A DNA stretch of 64,000 nt from an uncultured Eggerthella sp. (GCA_900542525.1 UQNZ01000008.1:1-64000), one strand, 5' to 3'. Numbered from the stretch's first letter, positions 33,294 through 42,153 are shown. Numbers and translations: made by a program. Notes: generated by a model from the letters alone, not told the origin.

Positions 33294-33989
33294 CTACTCC
33301 TCAATGATGACACCAAGGCGTCGGGTTAAAGCCGCAGCCTGATAGAGTCCGAGCTTCGCGCCATATACTTCAGCCATGGCATCCGATATGGTAATGCCTT
33401 CGAGCTGGCATGTTGAGAAATCGAGGCCGACGAGCTTCGTGTGGAAGAAGCTCGTTCCAACAAAGCGGTCGTCTTCGAGCGAGATGCCGTGCAGCTCCAT
33501 TTCAGTCATGTCTGCTGACGAGAAATCGCAGGTGCGAGCCCGAACGATTTTCCAAAGACATCGGTTGAATGCGCCGTAGGCGAACGTGCAGTCCTTTGCA
33601 GCCACCTGTTCCCAAAGCGCCTCAGTAAAGGATGCACCAGCGAATTTGCAATCGTTGAACGTGCAGCGTGTGAACGCAGCGCTGTCGAATATGCTGTTGG
33701 AGAAATCGCAACCCTCAAAGGCGACATCAACGAAAAGTATACCGGTGAAGTCGCAGCTAAAAAACTGGCAATTTGAGAAGCGGCCGCTTGAAACCTCAAG
33801 CTCGGCGAAGCTTGTTTCTTCAGCATGGAGCCCACAGAATTTGACGGCTTCAAGCGTTCCACGGGAAGGATCGCAAAGAACGCTCAAGGGCAGTTCATCG
33901 AGAGAGGCGGCTATGCAAGGCGCAGCCAGCTTGCAAGGCGATGATGCCTGGTCATAGGCAGCCTGAGCTGAACTGGGCATAACGCGCAT
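33294..33989 (-). CDS. Pentapeptide-repeat protein
   Basis: A 231-aa protein whose middle (about residues 50-190) has the five-residue periodicity of a right-handed quadrilateral beta-helix: FSNCQFFSCDFTGILFVDVAF and similar units with Phe or Leu at the centre of each turn. Cys is unusually frequent at outward positions. The C-terminal YGAKLGLYQAAALTRRLGV is typical of the end cap. Such proteins include gyrase-protecting Qnr/MfpA types, but a target cannot be inferred here. Confidence 0.82.
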   Translation of the reverse strand: MRVMPSSAQAAYDQASSPCKLAAPCIAASLDELPLSVLCDPSRGTLEAVKFCGLHAEETSFAELEVSSGRFSNCQFFSCDFTGILFVDVAFEGCDFSNSIFDSAAFTRCTFNDCKFAGASFTEALWEQVAAKDCTFAYGAFNRCLWKIVRARTCDFSSADMTEMELHGISLEDDRFVGTSFFHTKLVGLDFSTCQLEGITISDAMAEVYGAKLGLYQAAALTRRLGVIIEE

Positions 33990-34442
33990 GCCGTCCCTTT
34001 CGTCGATAACGTCTGAATAGTCTCATTTGCATCATCCTAAATCCAGACTATCGGTCTTGCAACTTACGTCCTTTCGTTTGCGCTTCGTTTTTGAGACAGC
34101 AAAAGGCCAGTTGCGAAGCAGAAGAAGGGGTGTAGGTGGAGGCGAACAAGTGCTGCGAGATTTCCTAAATACGCATTTCAGAAAAACGTGAGACCCTGCT
34201 CTGTTGAATCTATCAATGCCCGGAAACTCTCTGCGCCAAAGACTGGTCGTCCGAAGGCCTCGGCGTAAGCTCTAGCTATGTGTAGCTAAGTTTGCTAAGA
34301 GCCTTTAAGGTTGCCTCTACGTTCTCGGCATGCCAGTTCTTGTAACCGCCAGCATACTGCGATGCGTAGATGCCTGAGTATATTTCTAAACCTTCTCTTC
34401 GCGTGCCATAGCTATTTGCTCCTTTCGCTATCGACTTCTTTC
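33990..34442. other. 453-nt stretch without an intact gene
   Basis: Apart from the broken frame at 34276-34409 nothing coding is supported. The part nearest 33990 presumably carries the promoter of the pentapeptide-repeat gene. Confidence 0.4.
34276..34409 (-). pseudogene. Frameshifted small gene downstream of the DUF6440 gene
   Basis: On the minus strand a good ribosome site (AAAGGAGC) precedes ATG at 34409, but that frame stops after eight codons (MAREEKV). The neighbouring frame then reads EIYSGIYASQYAGGYKNWHA and on to LKALSKLSYT before TAG at 34278-34276. One extra or two missing bases would join them into a protein of about 44 aa. It is either a broken gene or a base-call error; the family is not recognised. 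Confidence 0.4.
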
Positions 34443-34646
34443 CTATTCTTTAATTGGGGTGATAATAGGCTTGCCGTCTGTGTCGACAAGGACGGTCATG
34501 CCAGTGCAGCTGACACCAGACGAGGCCAGAAAGCCTGCCAGAAGATAATTCACTCCTGTCTCGCGATCGACGAGGATGTAGGTACGGTTCGCTAGGCCAT
34601 ATTGTTGCATGTGCGTCTTAATGAAGCGCTTACCGTTTTCTTTCAT
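34443..34646 (-). CDS. DUF6440-family small protein
   Basis: A 67-aa protein MKENGKRFIKTHMQQYG... with the family core YILVDRETGVNYLL and the ending TVLVDTDGKPII. This resembles the DUF6440 proteins common in gut Firmicutes and Actinobacteria; their role is unknown. GAAAGGAT precedes the ATG at 34646, whereas the ATG at 34676 has no ribosome site. Confidence 0.78.
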   Translation of the reverse strand: MKENGKRFIKTHMQQYGLANRTYILVDRETGVNYLLAGFLASSGVSCTGMTVLVDTDGKPIITPIKE

Positions 34647-34865
34647 TGGTGTATATCCTTTCAATCGGACTTGCATCGACGGGCATTATTTTCCTGATTC
34701 GTCTCCATGTGCGCAAATGGATCATGCTGGAGAAATACCTGTTCAGAAGCTATGTAAAAGACTTTTGACAGACGCATTGAGGCACTCGGCAAATACGTGG
34801 ATTATCATTTCAGTCGGCACAAACTTGAAGACGCTGCGAAAAAGCACCGAGAGAGGTATGGAGCG

Positions 34866-35477
34866 ATGGAACTGGCACGGCAACTAAGAGCCAAAAGGGA
34901 AGAGCGCGGACTCTCCCAAGATGAGGTAGCGAAGGCGATATTCGTATCGCGTCAGACTATCTCGAATTGGGAGAATGACAAAACCTATCCCGATATGCAG
35001 AGTTTGCTACTGCTGAGCCAGCTATTCGACACCTCTATAGACGAGCTTGTAAAAGGCGATGCTGCAAGGATTCAGCAGATCGTCAAAGAGGATTCGCGCA
35101 AGATGAGGCTCTTGTCATATGGGATGGTCGGCTTTTCGGTGCTAGCTTTCCTCTTTCTGCTGGGCTTCTCGATCGCCTGGCCCGAGCCTTCCGGTTTCGC
35201 ACGCATGAGCAAGGGCAACATAGCAGGCGTAATCACGTTCATCGTGCTCTACGCTATAGGGTTCGGTATGGCCATCGCCATCGATCGCTTGAAGAAGAAG
35301 CATGACATCGTCACCTATCGGGAGATAGACTGCTTTCTCAAGGGTGAAATTGGTAAAGAGCCCGATTCGCAGGGTTTATCGCGCAAGCATCCAGCGCTCG
35401 GTGTTGTGGTGAAGCTTGTCGGTGGCGCGGCGATCGGGTTGCTATTGGCGGCTCTTCTACTTGCACTTGAAGGATAG
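34866..35477 (+). CDS. XRE-family transcriptional regulator with a membrane-spanning C-terminus
   Basis: The N-terminal helix-turn-helix (about residues 5-60: LRAKREERGLSQDEVAKAIF, SRQTISNWENDKTYPDMQSL) is followed by three hydrophobic segments at about 85-107, 120-142 and 180-202. A DNA-binding domain on a membrane anchor suggests regulation by an envelope signal or a partner membrane protein. GGAGCG precedes the ATG at 34866; the upstream open frame lacks a ribosome site. No obvious target operon is adjacent. Final length is 203 aa. Confidence 0.88.
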   Translation: MELARQLRAKREERGLSQDEVAKAIFVSRQTISNWENDKTYPDMQSLLLLSQLFDTSIDELVKGDAARIQQIVKEDSRKMRLLSYGMVGFSVLAFLFLLGFSIAWPEPSGFARMSKGNIAGVITFIVLYAIGFGMAIAIDRLKKKHDIVTYREIDCFLKGEIGKEPDSQGLSRKHPALGVVVKLVGGAAIGLLLAALLLALEG

Positions 35478-35823
35478 ATATTCTGTTTCGTTTCCCGTCC
35501 TGCGTCGTCATCTCATAACTGGCGGAGCAGGCGCTCGATGCATGAGCCATGGGGACGATTCTGCTAATTCATACTCATAAAGCTGTTTAGGCTGGCTCGT
35601 GTACGGTGATGCGAGTCGGCAGAACCGCTCCTCATGGCTACCGCCTACCTTGCGTGAACGCTGAGACGTGAATCCTTAGAGAAGTGCGAATCTCTGGTCG
35701 AGTCCGAGGTTGGCGATCTTCTACGCGGCGTTGTTTGCAGTCGGAACCATACTATCCAAGCGCTGTTTCGGCAAGCATCAGGTAGCCTGATCTGCGGAAA
35801 TGTATGACAGGATTCTGGCGAGA
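35478..35823. other. 346-nt stretch with possible gene remnants
   Basis: No intact gene. On the plus strand a short frame ending TGA at 35788-35790 reads LAIFYAALFAVGTILSKRCF, which looks like the last membrane helix of a lost protein, but it is only about 36 codons long and has no start signal. Nothing else is recognised. Confidence 0.3.
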
Positions 35824-36165
35824 TCAGTTTTCTAAGAGGGGGTCTTCGCTGAAAAACGAACGATAGAAGCAGGTGCGCGCTCCAGTGTGGCAGGCGGGCC
35901 CCGCGGGATTCACCAGCGCAAGCAGGGTATCCTCGTCGCAATCGTAGCGCAGATCGATCAGCTCTTGCGTGTTGCCAGACTCTTCACCCTTGTGCCAGAA
36001 CTTGTTGCGCGAACGAGACCAGAACCAGGTGGTCTTCTCTTCGAGGGTTCGGCAGATAGCCTCTTCGTTCATCCAGGCCATCATGAGCACCTCGTGCGTG
36101 TTCGCATCTTGCACGATGCAGGGGATGAGGCCAGCTTCGTTGTAGGTAAGATCTGCCAAGTTCAT
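35824..36165 (-). CDS. hisI: Phosphoribosyl-AMP cyclohydrolase
   Basis: Opens the purine ring of PR-AMP in histidine synthesis. The 113-aa protein has VLMMAWMNEEA, FWSRSRNKFWHKGEESGN, the metal-binding DCDEDTLL, and ACHTGARTCFY with zinc Cys/His ligands. It carries only the cyclohydrolase; the PR-ATP pyrophosphatase (HisE) is not fused to it and is not elsewhere in the window. It lies about 9 kb from the his operon, as a single gene. Confidence 0.97.
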   Translation of the reverse strand: MNLADLTYNEAGLIPCIVQDANTHEVLMMAWMNEEAICRTLEEKTTWFWSRSRNKFWHKGEESGNTQELIDLRYDCDEDTLLALVNPAGPACHTGARTCFYRSFFSEDPLLEN

Positions 36166-36404
36166 GGTGGGTTCCTTCCGGAAGAGAGGAAGCTAATGAA
36201 GTAGGCTCATTGTAGCAAAAGCAGGTGAGCGTCTTTCTCGGACGATCGCGTTCGTTCCTGGAAATGAAGACCCGTGCGGCGCTAGCGCTTTCCTAGGAGC
36301 AAGAAGGCGCGCTCGAGCGAATTCGCCGATGAACCGCAACGCTTGCAGCAAACATGCGCTATACTCTTCTACACTAAATGCGATGACGAAGACAGCACAT
36401 TTCG

Positions 36405-36675
36405 GCTGCATCGTTTCCAGAGAGGGCTCGTTGCTGAAAGGGCCTAGCGATGCGAGATGTGATTCCCTTCACCAGCAGTGTTGCCGAACGGGTTGAATGT
36501 TCGAATGAGCAGACCTTCAGTAAGCTTCATCGGGTGCTCCCGTTACAGAGCAGATATGAGTGATCTTCGCTTGCGGCATTGTGAAATGCAGTGCGAAGGT
36601 AACCAGGGTGGTACCGCGAGAGTTCTTCTCGTCCTTGGATAGGGCAAAGAGGAGAGCTCTTTTTCTTTGCTCAAA
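36405..36675 (+). promoter_or_regulatory. T-box leader of pheS-pheT
   Basis: The T-box core AACCAGGGTGGTACCGCG lies at 36601-36618. Upstream, AGAGAGGG and GCTGAAAGG match the distal part of Stem I, and GAATG-TTC-GAATGAGC (about 36494-36509) offers TTC as specifier codon, reading phenylalanine. Downstream, AAAGAG-GAGAG-CTCTTT plus T residues (36646-36668) can act as the competing terminator. Uncharged tRNA-Phe would open expression of the synthetase genes. A TATACT box at about 36360 may be the -10. Confidence 0.92.
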
Positions 36676-36728
36676 AGATGGTGAACAGAAGCCGCACGGG
36701 CTTTTCGAGCATAAGGAAAGGCGATCGT

Positions 36729-37790
36729 ATGTCAGTCATTGATGAAGTTCAGGCGTTGCAAGCCGCAACACTTGCCGAGATCGATCAGGCAGCTACGAGC
36801 GATGCGCTCGAGGCAATCCGCATCAAAGTAGTAGGAAAGTCGGGTAGCTTGACCGGCTATCTGCGTTCGATGGGGCAGGTTGCTCCCGAAGAGCGTGCGC
36901 AGGTTGGCAAGACGGTGAACGCTGCGCGCAACGAGATCGAAGGCGCGCTCGAGGCGAAGAAGAAGGAGCTTGCCAGTGCGGAGCTCGCTGCTCGCATGGA
37001 GGCTGACGCGATCGACATCACGCTTCCTGGCCGCGTGCAGCAGATGGGCACGCGACATCTTATCAATCGCATCACTGACGAGATCGCCGAAGTGTTCCTT
37101 GGTATCGGCTACTCGGTGGCAACTGGTCCTGAGGTCGAGACCGACTACTACAACTTCGAAGCGCTGAACGCTCCTGCCGATCATCCCTCGCGCAGCATGC
37201 AAGATACTTTCTATGTGCGCGACCTTTCGGGCGATACCACGAATGTGAAGGGTGAATCGGACGTGCTTCTGCGCACGCAAACTTCTGGCGTTCAGGTTCA
37301 TGCTATGGAAGATCAGGAGTTACCCATCTATATCATTGCGCCGGGCAAGGTGTATCGCCGTGATGTGGCTGATCCTTCGCACCTTCCGCAGTTCAACCAG
37401 ATCGAAGGCTTGGTGGTCGATAAGGGCATCACGTTCGGCGATCTGAAGGGCACGCTCGACTATTTCTGCAAGCAGATGTTCGGCGAAGAGCGCAAGACGC
37501 GTTTCCGCGCTCACTATTTCCCGTTCACGGAGCCTTCGGCTGAAGTGGATGTGAGCTGCGGAATTTGTCACGGAGAAGGCTGTCGCTTCTGCAAAGGCAC
37601 CGGTTGGCTCGAGATCTTGGGCTGCGGCATGGTCGATCCGAATGTGTTGCGCTATTCGGGCATCGATCCCGAAGTCTATTCAGGCTTTGCCTTCGGTGTA
37701 GGTGTTGAGCGCGTGGCATGCCTCAAATATAACGTTCCCGACTTGAGGATGTTGCTCGAGGGCGACATGCGCTTTTTAAGGCAATTCTAG
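36729..37790 (+). CDS. pheS: Phenylalanyl-tRNA synthetase alpha subunit
   Basis: Catalytic subunit of the (alpha beta)2 enzyme charging tRNA-Phe. The 353-aa protein has an N-terminal coiled coil, then class II motifs: GRVQQMGTRHLIN and TGPEVETDYYNFEALN, YRRDVADPSHLPQFNQIEG (motif 2), and GFAFGVGVERVACLKYNV (motif 3). A Cys-rich insert CGICHGEGCRFCKGTGW is the zinc-knuckle-like segment seen in many actinobacterial PheS. AGGAAAGG precedes the ATG at 36729. Confidence 0.97.
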   Translation: MSVIDEVQALQAATLAEIDQAATSDALEAIRIKVVGKSGSLTGYLRSMGQVAPEERAQVGKTVNAARNEIEGALEAKKKELASAELAARMEADAIDITLPGRVQQMGTRHLINRITDEIAEVFLGIGYSVATGPEVETDYYNFEALNAPADHPSRSMQDTFYVRDLSGDTTNVKGESDVLLRTQTSGVQVHAMEDQELPIYIIAPGKVYRRDVADPSHLPQFNQIEGLVVDKGITFGDLKGTLDYFCKQMFGEERKTRFRAHYFPFTEPSAEVDVSCGICHGEGCRFCKGTGWLEILGCGMVDPNVLRYSGIDPEVYSGFAFGVGVERVACLKYNVPDLRMLLEGDMRFLRQF

Positions 37791-37803
37791 AAGAATTGCC
37801 TGA

Positions 37804-37915
37804 CGCTGCGGCTTCGTCTCGCACGCATGCTCGCCGCTTTTGCGCTTTCCCTCACGTACGAAGTACGCTCGGCCGCGCAACATGGCGATCGTACGCACGA
37901 GGCGAACCCTCGCTG
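37804..37915 (+). repeat. Long imperfect hairpin (REP-like) between pheS and pheT
   Basis: About 50-nt arms pair imperfectly, for example CTTCGTCTCGCACGCATGC with the region complementary to GTACGCACGAGGCGAA. The apex is GTACGAAGTAC, a GAA triloop hairpin. It is inside the operon, so it may pause transcription or protect mRNA ends. Palindromic intergenic repeat families look like this. Confidence 0.55.
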
Positions 37916-37986
37916 ATTTTAGCCAACAATAAAAGTCAATTTTTTAATAGGTAAAGAGATAAAGGTTCAAAACCGAAGGAAAAACG

Positions 37987-40488
37987 ATGAAAGTTTCTTT
38001 GAAATGGTTAAGTGAATATGTTGAGGTGCCTGCCGATCTGAAAGCATTTTGCGATCGTCTGGACCTGACCGGTACGGGTGTTGAAGGGGTTGAGGTCGCT
38101 GGTCAGACGTTCGATAAGGTGGTCGTGGGTCAGATCGTCGAAAAGAAAGCGCATCCCGATTCTGATCACATGTGGGTTTGCCAGGTGAACGTGGGAGAAA
38201 ACAGCCTTGGGCAAGATGGTAAGCCTGAGCCGCTGCAGATCGTATGCGGCGCGCAGAACTTCAACGAAGGCGACAAGATTCCCGTGGCGCTGGTGGGAGC
38301 CGAATTCGGCGACTTCAAGATCAAGAAATCCAAGCTGCGTGGCGTGGTGAGCAACGGTATGAATTGCTCCGAGCGCGAACTGGGGTTGGGCTCCGATCAC
38401 GATGGCATTATGATCCTGCCCGAGAATGCGCCTGTGGGTATGGCATTTGCGGACTATATGCAGTTCACTGATAGGATCCTCGATCTTGAGATCACGCCGA
38501 ATCGCCCCGATTGCCTTTCCATGAAAGGTATGGCGCGCGAGGTGGGGGCTATGTATGAGCGTGGCTTCACCGATCCGTTCGATGACCCGATCTTCAACCT
38601 GGGTGAAAATCAGGATCTTGAGCCGACCGCGGAATCTGTTGAGGTGACTATTTCGGATCCGGCGCGCTGCGATCGCTATACTGCGCGCGTGATCGAGAAC
38701 GTGAAGGTAGGTTCAAGCCCCGATTGGCTGGCGCAGCGCGTTACTGCGGCGGGTGCTCGTTCGATCAACAACATCGTCGATGCGACGAACTATATCTTGT
38801 TCCTGCTCGGTCAGCCGCTCCATGCATTCGACTATGACAAGCTTGTGAATAAGGATGGCAAGGTTCACATCATCGTGCGTCCTGCTGAAGACGGTGAGAA
38901 GTTCACCACGCTCGATGGGGAAGAGCGCACGCTCACTCCTGATATGAGTGTGATTGCTACACCTACGGAGGCTGTTGCGCTGGCAGGTGTGATGGGCGGC
39001 CTCGATTCTGAGGTGACCGACGAAACTACCACGATCTTGCTCGAGGCGGCTACGTTCAGCAGTGGTCATACTAGTCGCACGAGCCGCAATCTCGGGCTCA
39101 TCAGCGAGGCTTCGCTTCGTTACGAACGTGGTGTAGATGACAATCCGATCGGCGTGCTCTCCGACGCGTCAGCAGCGCTCATTGCGGCGGTTTCGGGTGG
39201 CACCGTGCGCCCGGGCATCGTGGATGTGTGGGAGCAGAAGACCGAGCCTGTCATGCTTGATTTCCGTATCCCGCGCTTCAACGCCATGATGGGCGCCGAG
39301 ATCGATCGCGACTATATCATCTCGACGCTCACGCGTTTAGGCTGTGCGGTAACGGTGGCTGATGAAGCTGAATCTGCGGCGGCAGCTTGCGTTGAAGGCG
39401 ATCTGCTCCACGTGCTCGCGCCTACGTTCCGCCCCGATCTTGAGCGCGAGATCGACCTTTATGAAGAGGTACTTCGTCTTTATGGCATGGATCGCATCGA
39501 ACCGACGCTGCCTGGTGGCGCTGGTCGCATTGGTAAGCGTACGGTGGCTGAGCAGAAGATCCAGAAGATCAACGATACCCTGCGTGCAGCGGGACTCAAT
39601 GAGACGGTAACGTATTCGTTCGCTGAACCGGGCGATCTCGATAAGCTGCGCATGGACAAAGAAGGATTTGGCATGCCCGTTGAGCTCCTTAATCCGCTCA
39701 ATGCAGAACAATCCATCATGCGCCAATCCATCATTCCTGGGTTGTTGCACTCGCTTGCGTACAATCAGAATCACGGCGTGAAGAACGTTCAGCTCTATGA
39801 AACGGGACGCGTGTTCTTCGCGGCAGAGGGTAAGAAGAAGCCTAAGGAGAAAGAACGCGTTGCAGCAGTGCTGGCGGGTGCGATGGGCGATCCTGCCTGG
39901 AATAACGCGCCAGCAGCATTCGATTTCTTTGACGGCAAAGGCATCATCGAAAGCTTGCTGCATGAGCTCGCCACGCCCAAGGTGCGCTTCAAAGCGCTTT
40001 CCGCTGAAGAGGCTCCGCACCTGCAGCCAGGACGTGCTGCCCAGGTGCTCTCAGGCGGTACCGTGCTCGGCTGGGTCGGCGAGATCCATCCGCTTGCAGC
40101 CGATGCGTTCGAGGCCGCTGCGCCTGTTGTTGCGTTCGAGCTTGACCTTGATGCGCTCGTGAAAACGAGCCAGCCTGCGCGTGACTACGTGGATGTTCCG
40201 CTATTCCCGGCGGTCACGATGGATATCGCACTTGTGGTGGATGAAGACGTAACCAATGAAAAGCTCATGCAGGTCATGCGTTCTGCAGGTGGTAAGCTGC
40301 TCTCGAGCATCCAACTCTTCGACGTGTATCGTGATGAAGAGCGGTTGGGAGCGGGCAAGAAATCGATGGCCTACGCGCTCGAATATCGTTCGCCTGATAA
40401 GACGCTTACTGCTGAAGAGACCAATAAGCAGCATGAGCGTTTGATCAAGAAGACCTGTGGAGCAACGGGCGCTGAGGTTCGTGGATAG
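37987..40488 (+). CDS. pheT: Phenylalanyl-tRNA synthetase beta subunit
   Basis: Structural, editing and tRNA-binding subunit, 833 aa. Domains in order: N-terminal tRNA-binding OB fold with VVVGQIVEKKAHPDSDHMWVC (about 45-150), the B3/B4 editing domain, B5 near 400-480, a synthetase-like core, and a C-terminal FDX-ACB domain (about 740-833). The start MKVSLKWLSEYVEV is standard. It lies 196 bp after pheS, separated by the hairpin. Confidence 0.97.
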   Translation: MKVSLKWLSEYVEVPADLKAFCDRLDLTGTGVEGVEVAGQTFDKVVVGQIVEKKAHPDSDHMWVCQVNVGENSLGQDGKPEPLQIVCGAQNFNEGDKIPVALVGAEFGDFKIKKSKLRGVVSNGMNCSERELGLGSDHDGIMILPENAPVGMAFADYMQFTDRILDLEITPNRPDCLSMKGMAREVGAMYERGFTDPFDDPIFNLGENQDLEPTAESVEVTISDPARCDRYTARVIENVKVGSSPDWLAQRVTAAGARSINNIVDATNYILFLLGQPLHAFDYDKLVNKDGKVHIIVRPAEDGEKFTTLDGEERTLTPDMSVIATPTEAVALAGVMGGLDSEVTDETTTILLEAATFSSGHTSRTSRNLGLISEASLRYERGVDDNPIGVLSDASAALIAAVSGGTVRPGIVDVWEQKTEPVMLDFRIPRFNAMMGAEIDRDYIISTLTRLGCAVTVADEAESAAAACVEGDLLHVLAPTFRPDLEREIDLYEEVLRLYGMDRIEPTLPGGAGRIGKRTVAEQKIQKINDTLRAAGLNETVTYSFAEPGDLDKLRMDKEGFGMPVELLNPLNAEQSIMRQSIIPGLLHSLAYNQNHGVKNVQLYETGRVFFAAEGKKKPKEKERVAAVLAGAMGDPAWNNAPAAFDFFDGKGIIESLLHELATPKVRFKALSAEEAPHLQPGRAAQVLSGGTVLGWVGEIHPLAADAFEAAAPVVAFELDLDALVKTSQPARDYVDVPLFPAVTMDIALVVDEDVTNEKLMQVMRSAGGKLLSSIQLFDVYRDEERLGAGKKSMAYALEYRSPDKTLTAEETNKQHERLIKKTCGATGAEVRG

Positions 40489-40587
40489 CGAGCATCCTGT
40501 GTGTATTGGAGAGCCTATTTGAGTTAAAGCGAAGAGGACGATCGCCCGCCCCCGATCGTTCTTTGCTTGATGCTGGAGAGGAAGCTT

Positions 40588-41049
40588 GTGGGGAAACTAC
40601 TCTCATTCGATCCCAAAATGTATTCGCCATGGCAGCGGCGTACTTTCTATTGCTGCGCATTCATGTTCGTGCTTTCGGTGGTTCTTGCTACTGTTGGTGT
40701 GGTCTTCGTGGTGCTTGCAGAATTCTTCGGCATCAAGTCGATCGATCTGATGCCTAGCGTGGTGCTAGGCGGAGAGACGCTGGTTGCAGGAATCGTGGGC
40801 ATCGTTGTGGCATTGTCGGGGATCATCGGTGCGAAGGATCCTCGCAAGATCACGTTGTTCTTCTGGATCGTGACGCTTTATGGGCTCTTAGAGCTTTGGG
40901 ACCTTGCCAGCAAGATCTCGCAAGGACAGGTGAACCCAGCAGCTATCATCACGCTGGTGATCGCGATGTTCCTGGTGGCTTGTGCCTGGAATGTGCGTGG
41001 TCAGACAGGCTATTTCGATAATCATCCCCATCCTGATGACCCCGAGTAG
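40588..41049 (+). CDS. Hypothetical small membrane protein
   Basis: A 153-aa protein with four hydrophobic segments (about 22-46, 58-80, 88-110, 118-135) and a His/Asp/Pro-rich tail NHPHPDDPE. The start is taken as GTG at 40588 because GGAGAGGA ends five bases before it. I do not recognise a family. It follows pheT by 99 bp in the same direction but is unlikely to be functionally linked. Confidence 0.75.
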   Translation: MGKLLSFDPKMYSPWQRRTFYCCAFMFVLSVVLATVGVVFVVLAEFFGIKSIDLMPSVVLGGETLVAGIVGIVVALSGIIGAKDPRKITLFFWIVTLYGLLELWDLASKISQGQVNPAAIITLVIAMFLVACAWNVRGQTGYFDNHPHPDDPE

Positions 41050-41100
41050 CCTCTAGGACGGTGCCATAGTTCATTCAGGTGCAGCAGGTATACTGGTCGA

Positions 41101-41472
41101 TCAACCGACAAAGAAGCTTACCAGCGTGAAGCCAAGCGCTGCTGCGCCAAGTGTACTTGCGTAGGTGATGGCCAGATAGGCGAAGCAGTATTTGTAGCGC
41201 TTAGTTGCAAAAAGGCTCACGGCTTCAAAATTCATCGTGGCAAGCGTTGAGAATCCGCCTAAGAAACCCACCGTCAAAGTCAAGTACAGTGCTTCATTCA
41301 GAGTGAGCGGCATGACCATGCCCGCCGCAAAGCAGGCGATCAGGTTCACGATGAGCGTGGCAAAAGGGAATTGCTCAGACAGATGACGCTTGAGCATGCG
41401 GGTCATAAGTCCACGTGAAAGCGCACCGACCGCACCACCTATTGCGATCCCTATGAGCGCAAGAATGTTCAT
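41101..41472 (-). CDS. crcB: CrcB/Fluc fluoride channel subunit (small)
   Basis: A 123-aa four-helix dual-topology-like fluoride exporter subunit. Signatures: GGAVGALSRGLMTR, NLIACFAAGMVMP and GFLGGFSTLATMNFE. In the last block the usual pore Phe positions carry Leu and Met. Its start overlaps the end of the second crcB gene by 4 bases, indicating an obligate pair. Confidence 0.92.
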   Translation of the reverse strand: MNILALIGIAIGGAVGALSRGLMTRMLKRHLSEQFPFATLIVNLIACFAAGMVMPLTLNEALYLTLTVGFLGGFSTLATMNFEAVSLFATKRYKYCFAYLAITYASTLGAAALGFTLVSFFVG

Positions 41473-42023
41473 GAGCGCCTCTCTTCAGAGGCTTCGTTGG
41501 TGTTCTCGTTCTTGGCGCGCTGCATCTCAAGGCGATGTTCGATGCGTCTGCGCTGGATACGCTTGAGGCGGCGATAGGCGAGCAGGGAACAGGTAGCCCA
41601 GCCCGCAAGCGAGGCAACGAACGTACCAAAAACAGTCGCGGAAACATAGAGTGCAAACAGGAGATATTCGCCAGCTTGCAAGAGCACAAGATTCTCAGTG
41701 CAGAATGCAGAGAGCGTAGTGAATGCCCCAACCAATCCAACGCCGATACCGCGCGCGATAGGGTGCGGTATATGCACACGTCTGTCGAACCACTGGTAAA
41801 CGATATAGATGATGTAGCAACCCACAAGGTTGATGAGCAATGTCGCCCACGGAAAGCCCTGGGTTGGGATGATGAGCTCGATCAGGTAACGGAGCGTCGC
41901 GCCGATCGCTCCCATCAGAAGGACGGTCGCATAGAGAAACGCAGGCGTTGCCATGGCCTGCTGGCGCGTGGGGGTCGCTCGTTTTGCTGTAGTGCCTTGG
42001 GGCTGTTCGTGCGGGGAAGACAT
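41469..42023 (-). CDS. crcB: CrcB/Fluc fluoride channel subunit (large, with C-terminal tail)
   Basis: A 184-aa paralogue and first gene of the pair. Signatures: GAIGATLRYLIELI, NLVGCYIIYIVYQW and VGAFTTLSAFCTENLV. The last block keeps one Phe of the pore pair. It has a hydrophilic N-terminus of about 25 residues and a basic, charged C-terminal tail of about 35 residues absent from the small subunit. Together they likely form a heterodimeric fluoride channel. Confidence 0.92.
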   Translation of the reverse strand: MSSPHEQPQGTTAKRATPTRQQAMATPAFLYATVLLMGAIGATLRYLIELIIPTQGFPWATLLINLVGCYIIYIVYQWFDRRVHIPHPIARGIGVGLVGAFTTLSAFCTENLVLLQAGEYLLFALYVSATVFGTFVASLAGWATCSLLAYRRLKRIQRRRIEHRLEMQRAKNENTNEASEERRS

Positions 42024-42119
42024 GCGACCATTCTAGGCGAACGAATGCTTCCTGTGCGCGACAAGCGGGGAATGATGCAGAAAGAAAGCTTACGTGCTTG
42101 CGGGCGCGTTAATATAACA

Positions 42120-42153
42120 GCTCTATGCCGACAACGCGTTGGTGGCATAGAGC
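42120..42153. repeat. Hairpin in the crcB / FKBP divergent region
   Basis: GCTCTATGCC and GGCATAGAGC pair exactly around a 14-nt loop that is itself near-palindromic (ACAACGCGTTGG). No T-run follows. It lies between the two divergent starts, so an operator or 5'-UTR role is possible. Confidence 0.5.
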
